Counted from the first letter of the stretch, positions 7,975 through 16,875 are shown. The stretch: 64,000 nucleotides of DNA from Bradyrhizobium tropiciagri (GCF_018130545.1 NZ_JAFCKF010000002.1:1116001-1180000); one strand, 5' to 3'. Notes: generated by a model from the sequence alone, not told the origin. Program-made: numbers and translations.

Positions 7975-8102
7975 CGTAGGGCGGGTTAGCCAACGGGTCC
8001 GCGCAAAGCGCGGCCCGATGACAGGCTCCGCGTAACCCGCCGCAACCAGCATCACCGTAGAGAGCGATCGGTGGATTACGCCTTCGGCTAATCCACCCTA
8101 CG
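7975..8102. repeat. Dispersed mosaic palindromic element
   Basis: About 128 bases bounded by near-complementary arms CGTAGGGCGGGTTAGCC and GGCTAATCCACCCTACG, with internal GTAACCCGCC-like arms. A second, clearly related copy is at 21529-21649. It fills the gap between convergent genes and may act as a terminator. Confidence 0.7.
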
Positions 8103-8129
8103 CAGCTATCGCGGGGATAAAGCTCGACT

Positions 8130-9392
8130 TCACCCTCCCGCTATCAAATCCTTCGCCAGCGCCATATACGCCGGCAGCGTCACCGGGTCGTTGGCGGCGT
8201 TGCCCGCCATCGGGTGCGAGGCGTAGCGCGCGATCACCATCTCAGCCTTGGGATCGATGTAGATGCCCTGGCCATGGACGCCGCGCGCCATGAAGGCGCC
8301 GTGCGCATTGTGCGTCACCCACCACTGATTGCGATAGGAGGCGCCGGGCAAGGTGGTGTAGCCGGCCGGCTTGAATTTCTCGGGATCGCCGCCACGCGCG
8401 ATGTCCTCGACGACGTCAGACGGCACGATCTGGCGGCCGTTGAAGCGGCCGTGATTGCGGATCGTTTCGCCGAAGCGGGCGAGATCGCGCAGCGTGGTCG
8501 ACAGACCGCCGCCGCCGCTTTCGGCGCCGATGCGGTCGACGTGGTAATGCGCATCCTCCTCCGCGCCCATCGGCGCCCAGATCCGCTCGGAGAGAAGATC
8601 CGACAGCGTCATGCCGCTGGCACGCCTGACGATGAAGGCCAGCACATCGGAATTGACGGTCTTGTAGGCGAAGGCCTTGCCGTGCTCGCCCTGCTTCTGC
8701 TGCGCGCAGAGGAAATCGAAGATGTTGGTGGCGCCGTCATAGCCCGGCGGGATCGGCGCCATGCCGTTGGCGCGCCGCAGCCCCCAGACATCGGAGTTCT
8801 TGTCGGTATAGACCTCGGTGTATTTCAGGCCCGTGGTCATATCCATCGCCTCGTGCACGCGGGCGTCGCCGAATGCGCTGGCCTTCAGCTCCGGCACGTA
8901 TTCCGTGATCGGCGCCTGCGGATCAATCTTGCCCTCCGCGATCAGGATGCCGGCCAGCGTGCCGGTGAACGACTTCGTCACCGACATCGCGATATGCGGC
9001 TTGTGCGGCTTCAACGCGCCGAAATAGCGCTCGTAGATCAGCTTGCCTCGGTGCAGCACGGCGATGCCATCGGCGTAGCTGTCCTCGAGCATCTGCGCAA
9101 AAGTCTGCGAGCGGCCGTCCATCGTCACCGACGCCGACGCGCCGATGTCGTGATCCTCGCGCGGCAGCACCGACACCGGCCCGGGTCCGCGCCAGACATT
9201 CACCGTCGGCACCAGCTGGCGGATGTTGCTCCAGGCCCAGCGCAGCTCGGGGAAGCTGCGGAACGAGCCGTCCTGGAACGTGATCGTCCTGTCCTGCGGC
9301 GGCGGAAAGCCCTGCATCCAGCCGAGCGCTTGCGGATCGGTCTCGGCGGCGGTGGGATTTTGTTGCGGATTGGCGGCGGCTGCGACGGACAT
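8130..9392 (-). CDS. Serine hydrolase, beta-lactamase/6-aminohexanoate-dimer hydrolase fold
   Basis: 420-residue class-C beta-lactamase-fold hydrolase. The nucleophile motif is SVTK (Ser137, Lys140) and the general base lies in AYKTVNSDVLAFIVRRASG (Tyr243), which resembles the Y-x-x-V-N-x-D arrangement of nylon-oligomer hydrolase NylB better than the Y-S-N of AmpC. A C-terminal HGQGIYIDPKAEMVIARYASHP block completes the fold. Start at 9392 has GGAG upstream; an ATG at 9434 in frame lacks a ribosome site. No classical signal peptide, so probably cytoplasmic. Likely an esterase or amidase; substrate unknown. Confidence 0.88.
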   Translation of the reverse strand: MSVAAAANPQQNPTAAETDPQALGWMQGFPPPQDRTITFQDGSFRSFPELRWAWSNIRQLVPTVNVWRGPGPVSVLPREDHDIGASASVTMDGRSQTFAQMLEDSYADGIAVLHRGKLIYERYFGALKPHKPHIAMSVTKSFTGTLAGILIAEGKIDPQAPITEYVPELKASAFGDARVHEAMDMTTGLKYTEVYTDKNSDVWGLRRANGMAPIPPGYDGATNIFDFLCAQQKQGEHGKAFAYKTVNSDVLAFIVRRASGMTLSDLLSERIWAPMGAEEDAHYHVDRIGAESGGGGLSTTLRDLARFGETIRNHGRFNGRQIVPSDVVEDIARGGDPEKFKPAGYTTLPGASYRNQWWVTHNAHGAFMARGVHGQGIYIDPKAEMVIARYASHPMAGNAANDPVTLPAYMALAKDLIAGG

Positions 9393-9571
9393 CAAGGCTG
9401 GCTCCGGGAGGGACGATACCGGGATTCGTAACATAGTCGGACATCAGGCACATCCCGCGTGTGCGACTCCTTCCCAAAGGGGACTTCTAGGCACGGGCGA
9501 AATCATGTAGCTTGCAACTTTTCGCTGCTGATCTTTTCGCCTGCGCAAAACATTTGCTGTTGGAGCTCGGT

Positions 9572-10552
9572 ATGGAACCGACCGTAAGACTTCGTCTTGG
9601 TGACCTCTTCGATGGACCTTCCGATCTCATCGTGCTGCCGTGTTCGACGGTGGGCACCATCACCGGCTTTGTCGCTCGTTCGCTCGTTCATCACTCGATT
9701 CCACATCCGAGCGAGCGAATGGAGCTCGGTACTGTCGAGATCATGCCGTTTGAAGGTGCAGACGACATTGCGCAATACGTCGCTTTCGCTGCTTCCGTTC
9801 GCGGCAGGTATTCAACCGTCCCAGCAATCGAATCGATTGGCCAAAAGCTAGGCCAATTCACGCGCGATCACCCCTCAGTGAGGGCCGTCTCAGCACCGCT
9901 GCTGGGAGCCGGCGCCGGCGGCTTGCAAAGCGAGAAGGTTGTCGCAGCGCTGAAGGCCGGCTTTTGCGCAACAGCCACGTCTGACGCATCGCTGACCATC
10001 CACGTTCTTCACCGCGACGTTTATGACCGCCTGAGAAACGATCGGCCCACCGAGACGGGGACGACAGCAAAGGAGGCGCCCCGTGTCTTCATCAGCCATA
10101 CGTCGAAGTCGGACGAGGCCATCACGTGGGTGAAAAGCCTCGCCGTGTACCTGATCGACCACGGTATCCAGGCAAGGCTCGACAAGTTTCACCTGCGACA
10201 CGGCATGGATCTGCCCCAGTGGATGTGTAACGAACTCGCCTTGGCCAAGAAGGTGATTGTGGTATGCGATGAAGCATACAAGCAGAAGGCCGATGGGCGC
10301 CTTGGCGGGGTCGGTTGGGAGACGATGATCATTCAGGGAGACATCGCCAGTCTTCCGCCGGAGAGCACCAAATATCAGATCATCGTGAGAACGGATGACA
10401 TCTCCGAGGGCACGCCTCTCTACTTGAAGACGCGATATGCCTTCCACGCCCCGACCACGGACACGTCGCAAAGCTTCCGCCAGGAATTGCTGAACGAGCT
10501 GCTGGACATGCCGATCGATCCGACGGCCGAGGCAGGCGAATTCCGGGTCTGA
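9572..10552 (+). CDS. Macro domain fused to TIR/SEFIR domain, candidate NAD-linked immune effector
   Basis: 326 residues. Residues 4 to about 150 look like a macro domain: VRLRLGDLFDGPSDLIVLP at the first strands and APLLGAGAGGLQSEKVVAALKAGF (108-131), the ligand-loop strand and helix. Residues 170 to about 270 are a SEFIR-type TIR domain: RVFISHTSKSDE, WVKSLAVYLIDHGIQARLDKFHLRHGMDLPQWM, KKVIVVCDEAYKQKADGRLGGVGWE, with Glu250 in the place expected for the NADase glutamate. ATG at 9572 follows GGAG; an earlier ATG at 9512 lacks one. The 5' flank is AT-richer than neighbours. Macro domains bind ADP-ribose derivatives and TIR domains make them, so both halves of such a signalling loop may be in one chain (inference). 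No partner gene is adjacent. Confidence 0.8.
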   Translation: MEPTVRLRLGDLFDGPSDLIVLPCSTVGTITGFVARSLVHHSIPHPSERMELGTVEIMPFEGADDIAQYVAFAASVRGRYSTVPAIESIGQKLGQFTRDHPSVRAVSAPLLGAGAGGLQSEKVVAALKAGFCATATSDASLTIHVLHRDVYDRLRNDRPTETGTTAKEAPRVFISHTSKSDEAITWVKSLAVYLIDHGIQARLDKFHLRHGMDLPQWMCNELALAKKVIVVCDEAYKQKADGRLGGVGWETMIIQGDIASLPPESTKYQIIVRTDDISEGTPLYLKTRYAFHAPTTDTSQSFRQELLNELLDMPIDPTAEAGEFRV

Positions 10553-10588
10553 TTTCTGCCCGGTACCGGCGCGAACTGAAGAACAATG

Positions 10589-10613
10589 GCGGGTTATCGA
10601 CCCTGTAACCCGC
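10589..10613. terminator. Hairpin between convergent macro-TIR and VOC genes
   Basis: GCGGGTTA / TAACCCGC, an 8-bp perfect stem with a 9-base loop, 36 bases after the macro-TIR stop. No U-run; resembles the arms of the mosaic repeat at 7975 and 21529. Confidence 0.4.
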
Positions 10614-10658
10614 TCTTGCGATCCACAAGCCAACACCATGGTGGATCGCTCGTTACGG

Positions 10659-11144
10659 CTATTCCACCGAGATTTGCGCCGCCGCGCGCTCGATCGCGGC
10701 GATGTCGATCTTCTTCATTGTCATCATCGCTTCCATCGCACGCTTGCCGGTCGTGCGGTCGGTTGCGTTGACCAGCTCGAGCAGCCGCCGCGGTGTGATC
10801 TGCCAGGTGAAGCCCCAGCGATCCCGGCACCAGCCGCACGGCAATTCCTTGCCGCCATTGGTGGTGACGGCGTTCCAGTAGCGATCGGTCTCCTCCTGGC
10901 TGTCGGTCAGCACCATGAAGCTGATCGCCTCGTTCGGCGTGTAGTTGGAACCGCCATTCAGCCCGACGAAGCGCCGGCCGAGCACGGTGAACTCCACCGT
11001 CAGTTCCTCGCCCTGCCCGATGCCCGGTATCGGAGATTGATGGCCCGCGCCGACATGGCTGTCGGGAAAGGTCGCGGCGTAGAACTCCGCCGCAGCGCGT
11101 GCCTGGCCCTGATCGAACCAAAGGCATGTGACGAGATCGGTCAT
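10659..11144 (-). CDS. VOC family protein (PhnB/3-demethylubiquinone-like)
   Basis: 161-residue vicinal-oxygen-chelate fold protein. It opens with [28 protein letters not shown], continues with [17 protein letters not shown] and [13 protein letters not shown]-like strands ([18 protein letters not shown]), and has [16 protein letters not shown] near the end, all typical of the PhnB-like subfamily. Start has AAGGAG upstream. These proteins are often called 3-demethylubiquinone-9 3-methyltransferases by homology, though they lack a methyltransferase fold; most have no proven reaction. The gene stands alone, converging on the macro-TIR gene. Confidence 0.9.
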   Translation of the reverse strand: MTDLVTCLWFDQGQARAAAEFYAATFPDSHVGAGHQSPIPGIGQGEELTVEFTVLGRRFVGLNGGSNYTPNEAISFMVLTDSQEETDRYWNAVTTNGGKELPCGWCRDRWGFTWQITPRRLLELVNATDRTTGKRAMEAMMTMKKIDIAAIERAAAQISVE

Positions 11145-11473
11145 TTGCAGTCTCCTTGTGTGTGCAAAGGACGGTTGACGACGACGCCGACCGACAGGCT
11201 GATGAAAATAATTTGCGGAACCGCGTTTGTCACAACAGCGCCGTCACACACCCGACCGTCGTCCCGGCGAAGGCCGGGACGACACTGAATGTGGCGCGAT
11301 CACGAGTTATACGTTCGCATTCCCGCGACACGAGTTACCCGAGCTTTGCGCTTCGTTCGGCCCTCTTCCCAACAGAGGGCGCAGGGACGTTTGCGGACCA
11401 AATATTCCAACATCGGCTGTCGGGGCGCGCGCCGCTCGTTCGTCCTCGGGACGCAACGACACGGAGAGACACG
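11145..11473. other. Gene-free stretch with repeat fragments
   Basis: No coding frame with support. It holds the perfect palindrome at 11258-11283, then at about 11340-11390 a stretch resembling part of the larger repeat at 18360-18915 (a shared block ending AGAGGGCGCAGGGA). The promoter of the downstream GST gene must lie here. Confidence 0.6.
11258..11283. repeat. REP-like palindrome
   Basis: GTCGTCCCGGC-GAAG-GCCGGGACGAC: perfect 11-bp arms with a 4-base loop. Resembles the common alphaproteobacterial intergenic palindrome built around CCGGCGAAGGCCGG; only this copy is seen in the window. Confidence 0.75.
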
Positions 11474-12112
11474 ATGCCCCCCATCATCACCGCCTTCGAA
11501 CGGTCACCCGACGGCGGCAAGGGACTGGCGCGCGATACGCGCGTCCGCTGGGCGCTGGAAGAAGTGGGCCAGCCTTACGAGGTTCGCCTCGTTTCGTTCC
11601 AGGCGATGAAGCAGTCGGCACATCTGGCGCTGCATCCGTTCGGCCAGATCCCGACCTTTGAGGACGGCGATCTCGGGCTGTTCGAGACAGGCTCGATCGT
11701 CCTCTACATCGCCGAGCGCCATGCGGGCTTGTTGCCCGACGATGCCAACGCCCGCGCCCGCGCAATCAGCTGGATGTTTGCCGCAGTCAACACCGTGGAA
11801 CCGCCGATCCTCGAACTCGTCACCGCCAGGATCCTGGAGGGCGACAAGCCCTGGAGCAAAGAGCGCCTGCCGCTGGTCATGGATCGCATCCGCGACCGGC
11901 TCAGGCAGCTCTCCTCCCGTCTCGGCGATGCCGACTGGCTCGACGGCCAATTCAGCGCGGGCGACCTGATGATGGTGTCTGTGCTGCTCAGGCTGAGGGC
12001 ATCCGGCATCCTCGACGAATACCCCAACCTCTCGGCCTACGTTGCCCGCGGCGAAGCCCGGCCGGCTTACCAGCGGGCGTTCGCGGCACAGCTGGCGGTC
12101 AACACGCGCTAG
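11474..12112 (+). CDS. Glutathione S-transferase family protein
   Basis: 212 residues. Thioredoxin-fold N-terminal half (ITAFERSPDGGKGLARDTRVRWALEEVGQPYEV, HPFGQIPTFEDGDLGLFETGSIVLYIAERH) holding the cis-Pro loop QIPTFED and the glutathione gamma-Glu contact ETGSI; all-helical C-terminal domain with the N-capping motif in FSAGDLMMVSVLLRL. ATG at 11474 follows GGAGAG. Conjugates or reduces electrophiles in the cytoplasm; substrate unknown. The gene has its own promoter region and ends at a REP element shared with the converging serine hydrolase gene. Confidence 0.9.
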   Translation: MPPIITAFERSPDGGKGLARDTRVRWALEEVGQPYEVRLVSFQAMKQSAHLALHPFGQIPTFEDGDLGLFETGSIVLYIAERHAGLLPDDANARARAISWMFAAVNTVEPPILELVTARILEGDKPWSKERLPLVMDRIRDRLRQLSSRLGDADWLDGQFSAGDLMMVSVLLRLRASGILDEYPNLSAYVARGEARPAYQRAFAAQLAVNTR

Positions 12113-12119
12113 CGAGCAG

Positions 12120-12145
12120 CCCGCATGAGCGCAGCGACGTGCGGG
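12120..12145. repeat. CCCGCA...TGCGGG palindrome, copy 1
   Basis: CCCGCA, 14 bases (core TGAGCGCAGCGACG), TGCGGG, directly after a gene end. Two further copies with the same core are at 14145 and 16876. Confidence 0.75.
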
Positions 12146-12204
12146 ACGCCGCGCGACACGCTGAAGCGGCCCGAACATCGGCGCGCCCGTCCAGGCGACG
12201 TTTG

Positions 12205-13389
12205 CTAGTCGAATGGATCGTGTTCCGCCAGCGGTTCGGTCAGTTCGAATCCCGGATGAAGCTGCGAGATGATCTTTTGCGCGGCACTGCCCGGGCCGAT
12301 CCCCGCGGGATGCACGCCCGACGAATTGAAATACTGATTGCTCAGCACCGCCACACCGCACTGCAACTGCGGCACGACGATCACGATCGCTTCGAACCCG
12401 CCCTTGCTGGTCGCGCCGTTCTTGGTGAAAACGGCATTGCCTTGCGTGTCTTTGGTGATTTGCCAGCCGAGGCCCATGGTGACCGTATTCGACGCCCCAT
12501 ACACCGGGAATGTCCCCTGCGGCTGCTGCGTGAGCGCGATCGCCAGCCCGAGTTGCCCCTTTGGTGCGATCTGCGCAGCAAGGAACTTCAGCATGTCGTC
12601 GCCGGTGCTCTTCAGATCAAAGGCCGTGCCGCCGGTCGGCGTATTGCGGTCGAAGATGATCTGATATGGCGGTTCAGTGCTCTTGCTCCAGTGCCCGATA
12701 CATCCCTGCGCGACCTTCCATGAAGGATCGACGACAGCTCCCGTTTGCTTCATGCCGAGCGGATCGGTGATGTAGTCGGCCAAAATCTCGTTGTAGTTAT
12801 GGCCCGGGTCTTTCCCGTACATCTGCGTGACCGCAAAGCCCAGCGTCACGAAGCCGATATTGGAATACTGCCAGTAGCCCGACGGCGGCGTATTGTATTT
12901 GTCCCACCACGCGATGAGTTCGCTGGAGGGTGGCTCATCCGCAAACAGCTGCTCGCTGTAGCCAGTCAAGCCGCCCCCCGGCTGCTCCGGCATGCCGGAG
13001 GTATGGGTGGCAAATTGCACGAGCTGGATGGCGTCCAGCACCGGCGTTCCTACCCCGTTCGGGCTGAAGGGATTCAGATAGGTGCCGATGGTATCGTCAA
13101 GACTGGGCCCGCCCGCCTTGACCGCCACCGCCAACAATGTGCTGGTGAATACCTTGGTCACCGATCCGATCTCGAACACCGTGTCGGTGGTGACATTAAA
13201 CGGCGCGGGCGAAGAGCCGGCAACGGCCGATAGTCCCTTGGGGTAGACATAGCCCTTGGTGCCGAACGATTTTGCGTCATAGACCGCGATGCAGCAGCCG
13301 GGTGCGTTGCTGGTGTTGAGATAATCCACGGCCGCCTGCTGAACGATCTGCGCCGGACTTGTCGTCGCTTCGATGATCTGCTCGCTCAT
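12205..13389 (-). CDS. Serine hydrolase, class C beta-lactamase family
   Basis: 394 residues with the three penicillin-recognising motifs: SVTK (Ser76, Lys79), Y-S-N at 175-177 (GYWQYSNIGF), and KNGATSKGG standing in for K-T-G near the C-terminus. GMPEQPGG and HTSG surroundings match AmpC/esterase EstB relatives. No signal peptide is visible, which argues against a periplasmic beta-lactamase and for an esterase or D-aminopeptidase-like role. The start has a strong AGGAGG site. Unrelated in detail to the NylB-like hydrolase at 8130 despite the shared fold. Confidence 0.88.
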   Translation of the reverse strand: MSEQIIEATTSPAQIVQQAAVDYLNTSNAPGCCIAVYDAKSFGTKGYVYPKGLSAVAGSSPAPFNVTTDTVFEIGSVTKVFTSTLLAVAVKAGGPSLDDTIGTYLNPFSPNGVGTPVLDAIQLVQFATHTSGMPEQPGGGLTGYSEQLFADEPPSSELIAWWDKYNTPPSGYWQYSNIGFVTLGFAVTQMYGKDPGHNYNEILADYITDPLGMKQTGAVVDPSWKVAQGCIGHWSKSTEPPYQIIFDRNTPTGGTAFDLKSTGDDMLKFLAAQIAPKGQLGLAIALTQQPQGTFPVYGASNTVTMGLGWQITKDTQGNAVFTKNGATSKGGFEAIVIVVPQLQCGVAVLSNQYFNSSGVHPAGIGPGSAAQKIISQLHPGFELTEPLAEHDPFD

Positions 13390-13827
13390 GTCGCCCTCCT
13401 GAAAATGAAGGCCTCACGATATTACTCTTGGTTGTATCAAATTATGAACTACATCACAGCGAGAGATTGATCGCAAAGGCCGGTTGTTTCGGGGTCGGTC
13501 CGTGGAAGGTTCCTGCGGACAGCAGCGTCGTCAGACACTGACCCGAATTCTCGGCGGTCGCGAAACGTTTTGGCGGAGATCGCAAGGCGGCTAGCGACGC
13601 AACTGCACGCATCATCACGATCATCACGCAAAGATGTGACAGATGACGTTTCGTTCATCCAGTCCTTCGGTGATGATCTGCATCGCTGCAATCCGATGGC
13701 GACGGCCACATGACTCACGCAGCGTTGAGCCGGCGTGAGCGAGGATTGCATTTAACTCCGCCGTTGCTGCGCACAATTATCCGACGAGGCCAGACTGCTT
13801 GGCCCCATCAACAAACGGAGAAACGCA
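13390..13827. other. Gene-free stretch, 438 bases
   Basis: No convincing gene. A 100-codon open frame on the minus strand at 13449-13751 has no ribosome site and no family resemblance. The left end is AT-richer (ATATTACTC, AATTATGAAC) and should hold the serine hydrolase promoter; the right end leads into the secreted small protein. No recognised repeat. Confidence 0.5.
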
Positions 13828-14064
13828 ATGACGAACGTCAAACTGCTGTCGGCTGCTTTGATCGCGGTTGCCATGATCGCATCGCCGGCAATGGCGCGTG
13901 AAACGCACGCCGTGTCCCGCCACGTCGCGGAGGCCAACGCCGCCGCGCCGGCCGAGCCGGTTTACGTCGACGGTCGCGCCTGCATTCCAGCACCGCGCGT
14001 TGGTTCGTTCGCCACCGCGCCCTGGACCGGCGACAATGTCCCCTGCGAACCCGGTCCGTATTGA
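13828..14064 (+). CDS. Small secreted protein of unknown function
   Basis: 78 residues with a good Sec signal peptide (MTNVKLLSAALIAVAMIASPAMARE, cleavage near residue 23). The mature part is short and Ala/Pro-rich, with two cysteines (GRACIPAPRVG and VPCEPGPY) that could form a disulfide. GGAGAAACGCA precedes the ATG. Similar tiny exported proteins are frequent in Bradyrhizobium; I know no function. Followed by a GC hairpin. Confidence 0.75.
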   Translation: MTNVKLLSAALIAVAMIASPAMARETHAVSRHVAEANAAAPAEPVYVDGRACIPAPRVGSFATAPWTGDNVPCEPGPY

Positions 14065-14084
14065 TCGCGCCGTACGCGTCGAAC

Positions 14085-14110
14085 GGTCGAGCGGCCCTGG
14101 CCGCTTGACC
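14085..14110 (+). terminator. GC-rich hairpin after small secreted protein gene
   Basis: GGTCGAGCGGCC / GGCCGCTTGACC, 12-bp stem with one G-T/A mismatch position and a minimal loop, 21 bases after the stop at 14064. No U-run. Confidence 0.45.
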
Positions 14111-14144
14111 GGCGTGGCGCGACATCCAGCGACACAGCGAGTAG

Positions 14145-14170
14145 CCCGCATGAACGAAGCGATATGCGGG
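14145..14170. repeat. CCCGCAT...ATGCGGG palindrome, copy 2
   Basis: CCCGCAT at 14145-14151 and ATGCGGG at 14164-14170, with core GAACGAAGCGAT. Lies between the secreted protein gene and the converging LysR gene. Confidence 0.75.
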
Positions 14171-14229
14171 ACACCGTGCGGCACGCATTCGCGCGCCTCG
14201 GTGACTGATCCGGGCGACACCTGCTACCG

Positions 14230-15126
14230 TCAGTCGCGCGGTATGGACAGCCCTGCAAGCAACGGAGCGTACGCGGCGAGCCTGCGGGATACGAACTCGG
14301 TGAAGAACCGCACGCGCTTCGTCTTGCGTGTCTCCCCTTGGGTGAGAAGCCAGAGCGTTCCGTACATGTGCAGGTTGGTGCCTGGCACTCTCACCAGAAG
14401 AGGGTCGGCATCGCCAATGAAGCACGGCAGTGTCGTCATCCCGAGCCCTTGCCGAACTGCAACGATCTGCGCCTCGGCGTCCGTGGTCCTGAACGGAACC
14501 CCCGTGGCGCGAACCTCGCCCTCGTGGGCCCAGTCCGGGATTCCGTGAATGCTGATGACGATCCACCTGACGGGATCAGGCGCGCCCGCCCGCCACGCCG
14601 CTAGTCGATCGCGCGACATGTAGATGCCGCCGAACAGCTCCGGTCCCTTCTGGCCGTGTAGATTGAGCGGCAGGGTCTTGCGGTCATAGACGACGCGGAT
14701 CGCGACGTCGGCCTCCCGGTTGGTCAGGTTTGCGAGCTCGCCGGACGACAGGATGTCCATCTCGATGTCCGGATGCAGGCGCGCGAAATCGGCGAAGTCC
14801 GGCATGAGCAAGTGTGTCACGAGCGGCGGTGCCAGCGTGACGCGCAGACGCCCGCGCACGCTCTGGTCGCGGCCGAAGACGCGCGTCTCCAGCTGGTGCG
14901 ACGACGCTTCCATCTGGTCGGCGAACTCGAGGACCTCCTCCCCCGCAGCCGTCAGGCGGTAACCCGAAGGCAGCTTTTCGAACATCTGCGCGCCGAGGCG
15001 TTCCTCGAGCTGGGCGATGCGTCGCAGCACGGTCGAGTGATTGACTCCGAGGCGCTCGGCGGCAGCGCGCACCGAGCCTCCCCGCGCGACGGCCAGAAAA
15101 TAGCGAACGTCATCCCAGTCGATCAT
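14230..15126 (-). CDS. LysR family transcriptional regulator
   Basis: 298-residue LTTR. Winged helix DWDDVRYFLAVARGGSVRAAAERLGVNHSTVLRRIAQLEERLGAQMFEKLPSGYRLTAAGEEVL at residues 3-65, then the effector domain. I start at ATG 15126 (MIDWDD), because family members begin two or three residues before WDD; the frame stays open to 15177. It is divergent from the SDR gene at 15416 and is its likely regulator. The same HTH style (IDWDDFRF...) is seen in the LysR beside the valine operon at 54883, a paralogue. Confidence 0.9.
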   Translation of the reverse strand: MIDWDDVRYFLAVARGGSVRAAAERLGVNHSTVLRRIAQLEERLGAQMFEKLPSGYRLTAAGEEVLEFADQMEASSHQLETRVFGRDQSVRGRLRVTLAPPLVTHLLMPDFADFARLHPDIEMDILSSGELANLTNREADVAIRVVYDRKTLPLNLHGQKGPELFGGIYMSRDRLAAWRAGAPDPVRWIVISIHGIPDWAHEGEVRATGVPFRTTDAEAQIVAVRQGLGMTTLPCFIGDADPLLVRVPGTNLHMYGTLWLLTQGETRKTKRVRFFTEFVSRRLAAYAPLLAGLSIPRD

Positions 15127-15415
15127 GGTGCAATCCGGCACCACCGTGGTGCCCCTTCCAAAGCCCGCATCCAACACATCAGCATCTCATATGTGGGTGA
15201 TACAGGCGGATATCAAAGCCTTTGCCGGCTAGCGCGCGGCCCAATTCCGAACGGCGAACACTGATGCTCGCCGCTGGCGCCATTCAGCCAGCCGGATCGA
15301 TTTCGCACCACCGATGTGCGCGCTTCCGCACTCAACGCCCGATGCCGGCTGCCCTATCTCGGGCTCTCGGGGATCGCCCCGAACGAGCCAAAGACGGAGC
15401 CTGAAAGGAGAAGTC

Positions 15416-16150
15416 ATGGGAAAGCTTGAAGGTAAGGTTGCGGTCGTCACGGGTGGATCGAGCGGCATGGCGCTGGCCAGCGCCAAGCGGTTCGTCGAAG
15501 AAGGCGCCTATGTCTTCATCACGGGCCGGAGGCAGCAGGCGCTCGACGAGGCCGTCAAGCTGATTGGCCGGAACGTGACCGGCGTGCGCGGCGACGCGGC
15601 CAATCTCGACGACCTCGACCGCCTGTTCGACACAGTGAAGCGGGAAAAGGGCAAGATCGACATCCTCTACGCAAGTGCCGGCATGGGCGAAGCCGTCCCG
15701 CTGGGCGAGATCACCGAGCAGCATTTCGATGCGGCCTTCGGCCTGAATACGCGCGGCACGCTGTTTACGGTGCAGAAGGCGTTGCCGCTGTTCAACGATG
15801 GCGGATCGATCTTCATGACCGGGTCGGTTGCTTCGGTGAAAGGCTTTCCCGGTTACGGCGTGTATTCGGCGAGCAAGGCGGCGTTGCGCTCGTTCGCACG
15901 CACCTGGCTCAACGAACTGAAGGGCAGGAATATCCGGGTGAACGTGCTGAGCCCGGGGCCGATCGCCACACCGATGCAGGACCAGGTCCTCACCGAGGAG
16001 GCGAAGCGGATGTTTGAATCGCTGATCCCGCGCGGAAAGATGGGGCGTCCTGAGGAAATTGCGGCAGCCGCAGTGTTCCTTGCCTCCGACGAATCCAGCT
16101 TCGTGAACGGAGTGGAGCTGTCCGTCGACGGCGGCTTCTCGGCCATCTGA
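15416..16150 (+). CDS. SDR family oxidoreductase
   Basis: 244-residue classical short-chain dehydrogenase. Cofactor motif TGGSSGMALASAKRF (residues about 13-27), the NAG-type motif as YASAGMG, catalytic Ser in MTGSVAS, and YSASK at the active site, followed by RVNVLSPGPIATPM. FITGRRQQALDE contains an Arg pair after strand 2 that favours NADPH. AAGGAG precedes the ATG; a longer frame from 15314 lacks support. Divergent from a LysR gene and 86 bases before an F420-type reductase, with which it probably forms an operon. Substrate unknown. Confidence 0.92.
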   Translation: MGKLEGKVAVVTGGSSGMALASAKRFVEEGAYVFITGRRQQALDEAVKLIGRNVTGVRGDAANLDDLDRLFDTVKREKGKIDILYASAGMGEAVPLGEITEQHFDAAFGLNTRGTLFTVQKALPLFNDGGSIFMTGSVASVKGFPGYGVYSASKAALRSFARTWLNELKGRNIRVNVLSPGPIATPMQDQVLTEEAKRMFESLIPRGKMGRPEEIAAAAVFLASDESSFVNGVELSVDGGFSAI

Positions 16151-16236
16151 CATCACGCCTGCTCGCGGGAAACGAAGCGGATAACCCAGCGCCTTGCAGG
16201 CCGGAACTCAATATCAACACGGATCGGAGAAGTATC

Positions 16237-16836
16237 ATGAGCTACGCAATTATCGGCTTCGGTGCGGTAGGCCAGGCCCTCGCCCGGGCCTTCGCCCGCA
16301 AGAACATCGAGGTGGCCGTCGCGAGCCGTCGGCCTGCCGAGGCGTTGGCCCCGCAGGCGCGGGCGATCGGACCCACGGTCATCACCAGATCGCTGCGGGA
16401 TGCGCTCGAGGCCGACACGATCATCCTGGCGGTCCCGTTCGGTGAGCATCGCGAGGTCGCAAACGCCCTGCCGAGCTGGCAAGGCAAGACGGTGATCGAT
16501 GCGATGAACGCGTTGCTTCCCCCGGAGGAACTGGACGGCCTCCCCTCCTCCGCCTTCGCCGCGAAGGCATTCACCGGCGCAAAGTACGTGAAGGGCTTCA
16601 ATCACCTGATTGCAGCCAAGCTCGCTGCCGATCCGGTCGTCGAGGGCGGCCACCGGGTCATCTTTCTGTCTGGTGACGACGAGGATGCGATCGCGCCCGT
16701 GGCGGCCCTGGCCAAACAACTCGGGTTCGCACCCGTCAAGCTCGGAAAGCTCAACGAGGGTGGCGCTTTGGTGCACGCACGCGGCCGCGTATGGGGCCCG
16801 CTGATCTTCCAGGATCTGTTCAAGAAGGAGCCGTGA
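16237..16836 (+). CDS. NADP-dependent F420 reductase-like (NAD-binding) protein
   Basis: 199 residues with an N-terminal Rossmann motif YAIIGFGAVGQALARAF and VASRRPAEA, then DTIILAVPFGEHREVANAL, GKTVIDAMNAL and the small C-terminal region AFNHL-like (VKGFNHLIAAKL), all matching the family called NADPH-dependent F420 reductase/NAD-binding domain 10-like. Bradyrhizobium is not known to rely on F420, so a generic NADP oxidoreductase role is more likely. GGAGAAG precedes the ATG. Probably co-transcribed with the upstream SDR. Confidence 0.85.
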   Translation: MSYAIIGFGAVGQALARAFARKNIEVAVASRRPAEALAPQARAIGPTVITRSLRDALEADTIILAVPFGEHREVANALPSWQGKTVIDAMNALLPPEELDGLPSSAFAAKAFTGAKYVKGFNHLIAAKLAADPVVEGGHRVIFLSGDDEDAIAPVAALAKQLGFAPVKLGKLNEGGALVHARGRVWGPLIFQDLFKKEP

Positions 16837-16875
16837 TCGATCCTCGATTGTGTGATCGGGCCGAGAAGCGAGTGG

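Noticed and set aside
9393-10658. Two-gene Thoeris system around the macro-TIR gene
   Set aside because: No second gene (separate ThsA or ThsB) adjoins; neighbours are a serine hydrolase and a VOC protein.
13449-13751. 100-codon minus-strand frame
   Set aside because: No ribosome site, no family match and irregular composition; treated as non-coding.
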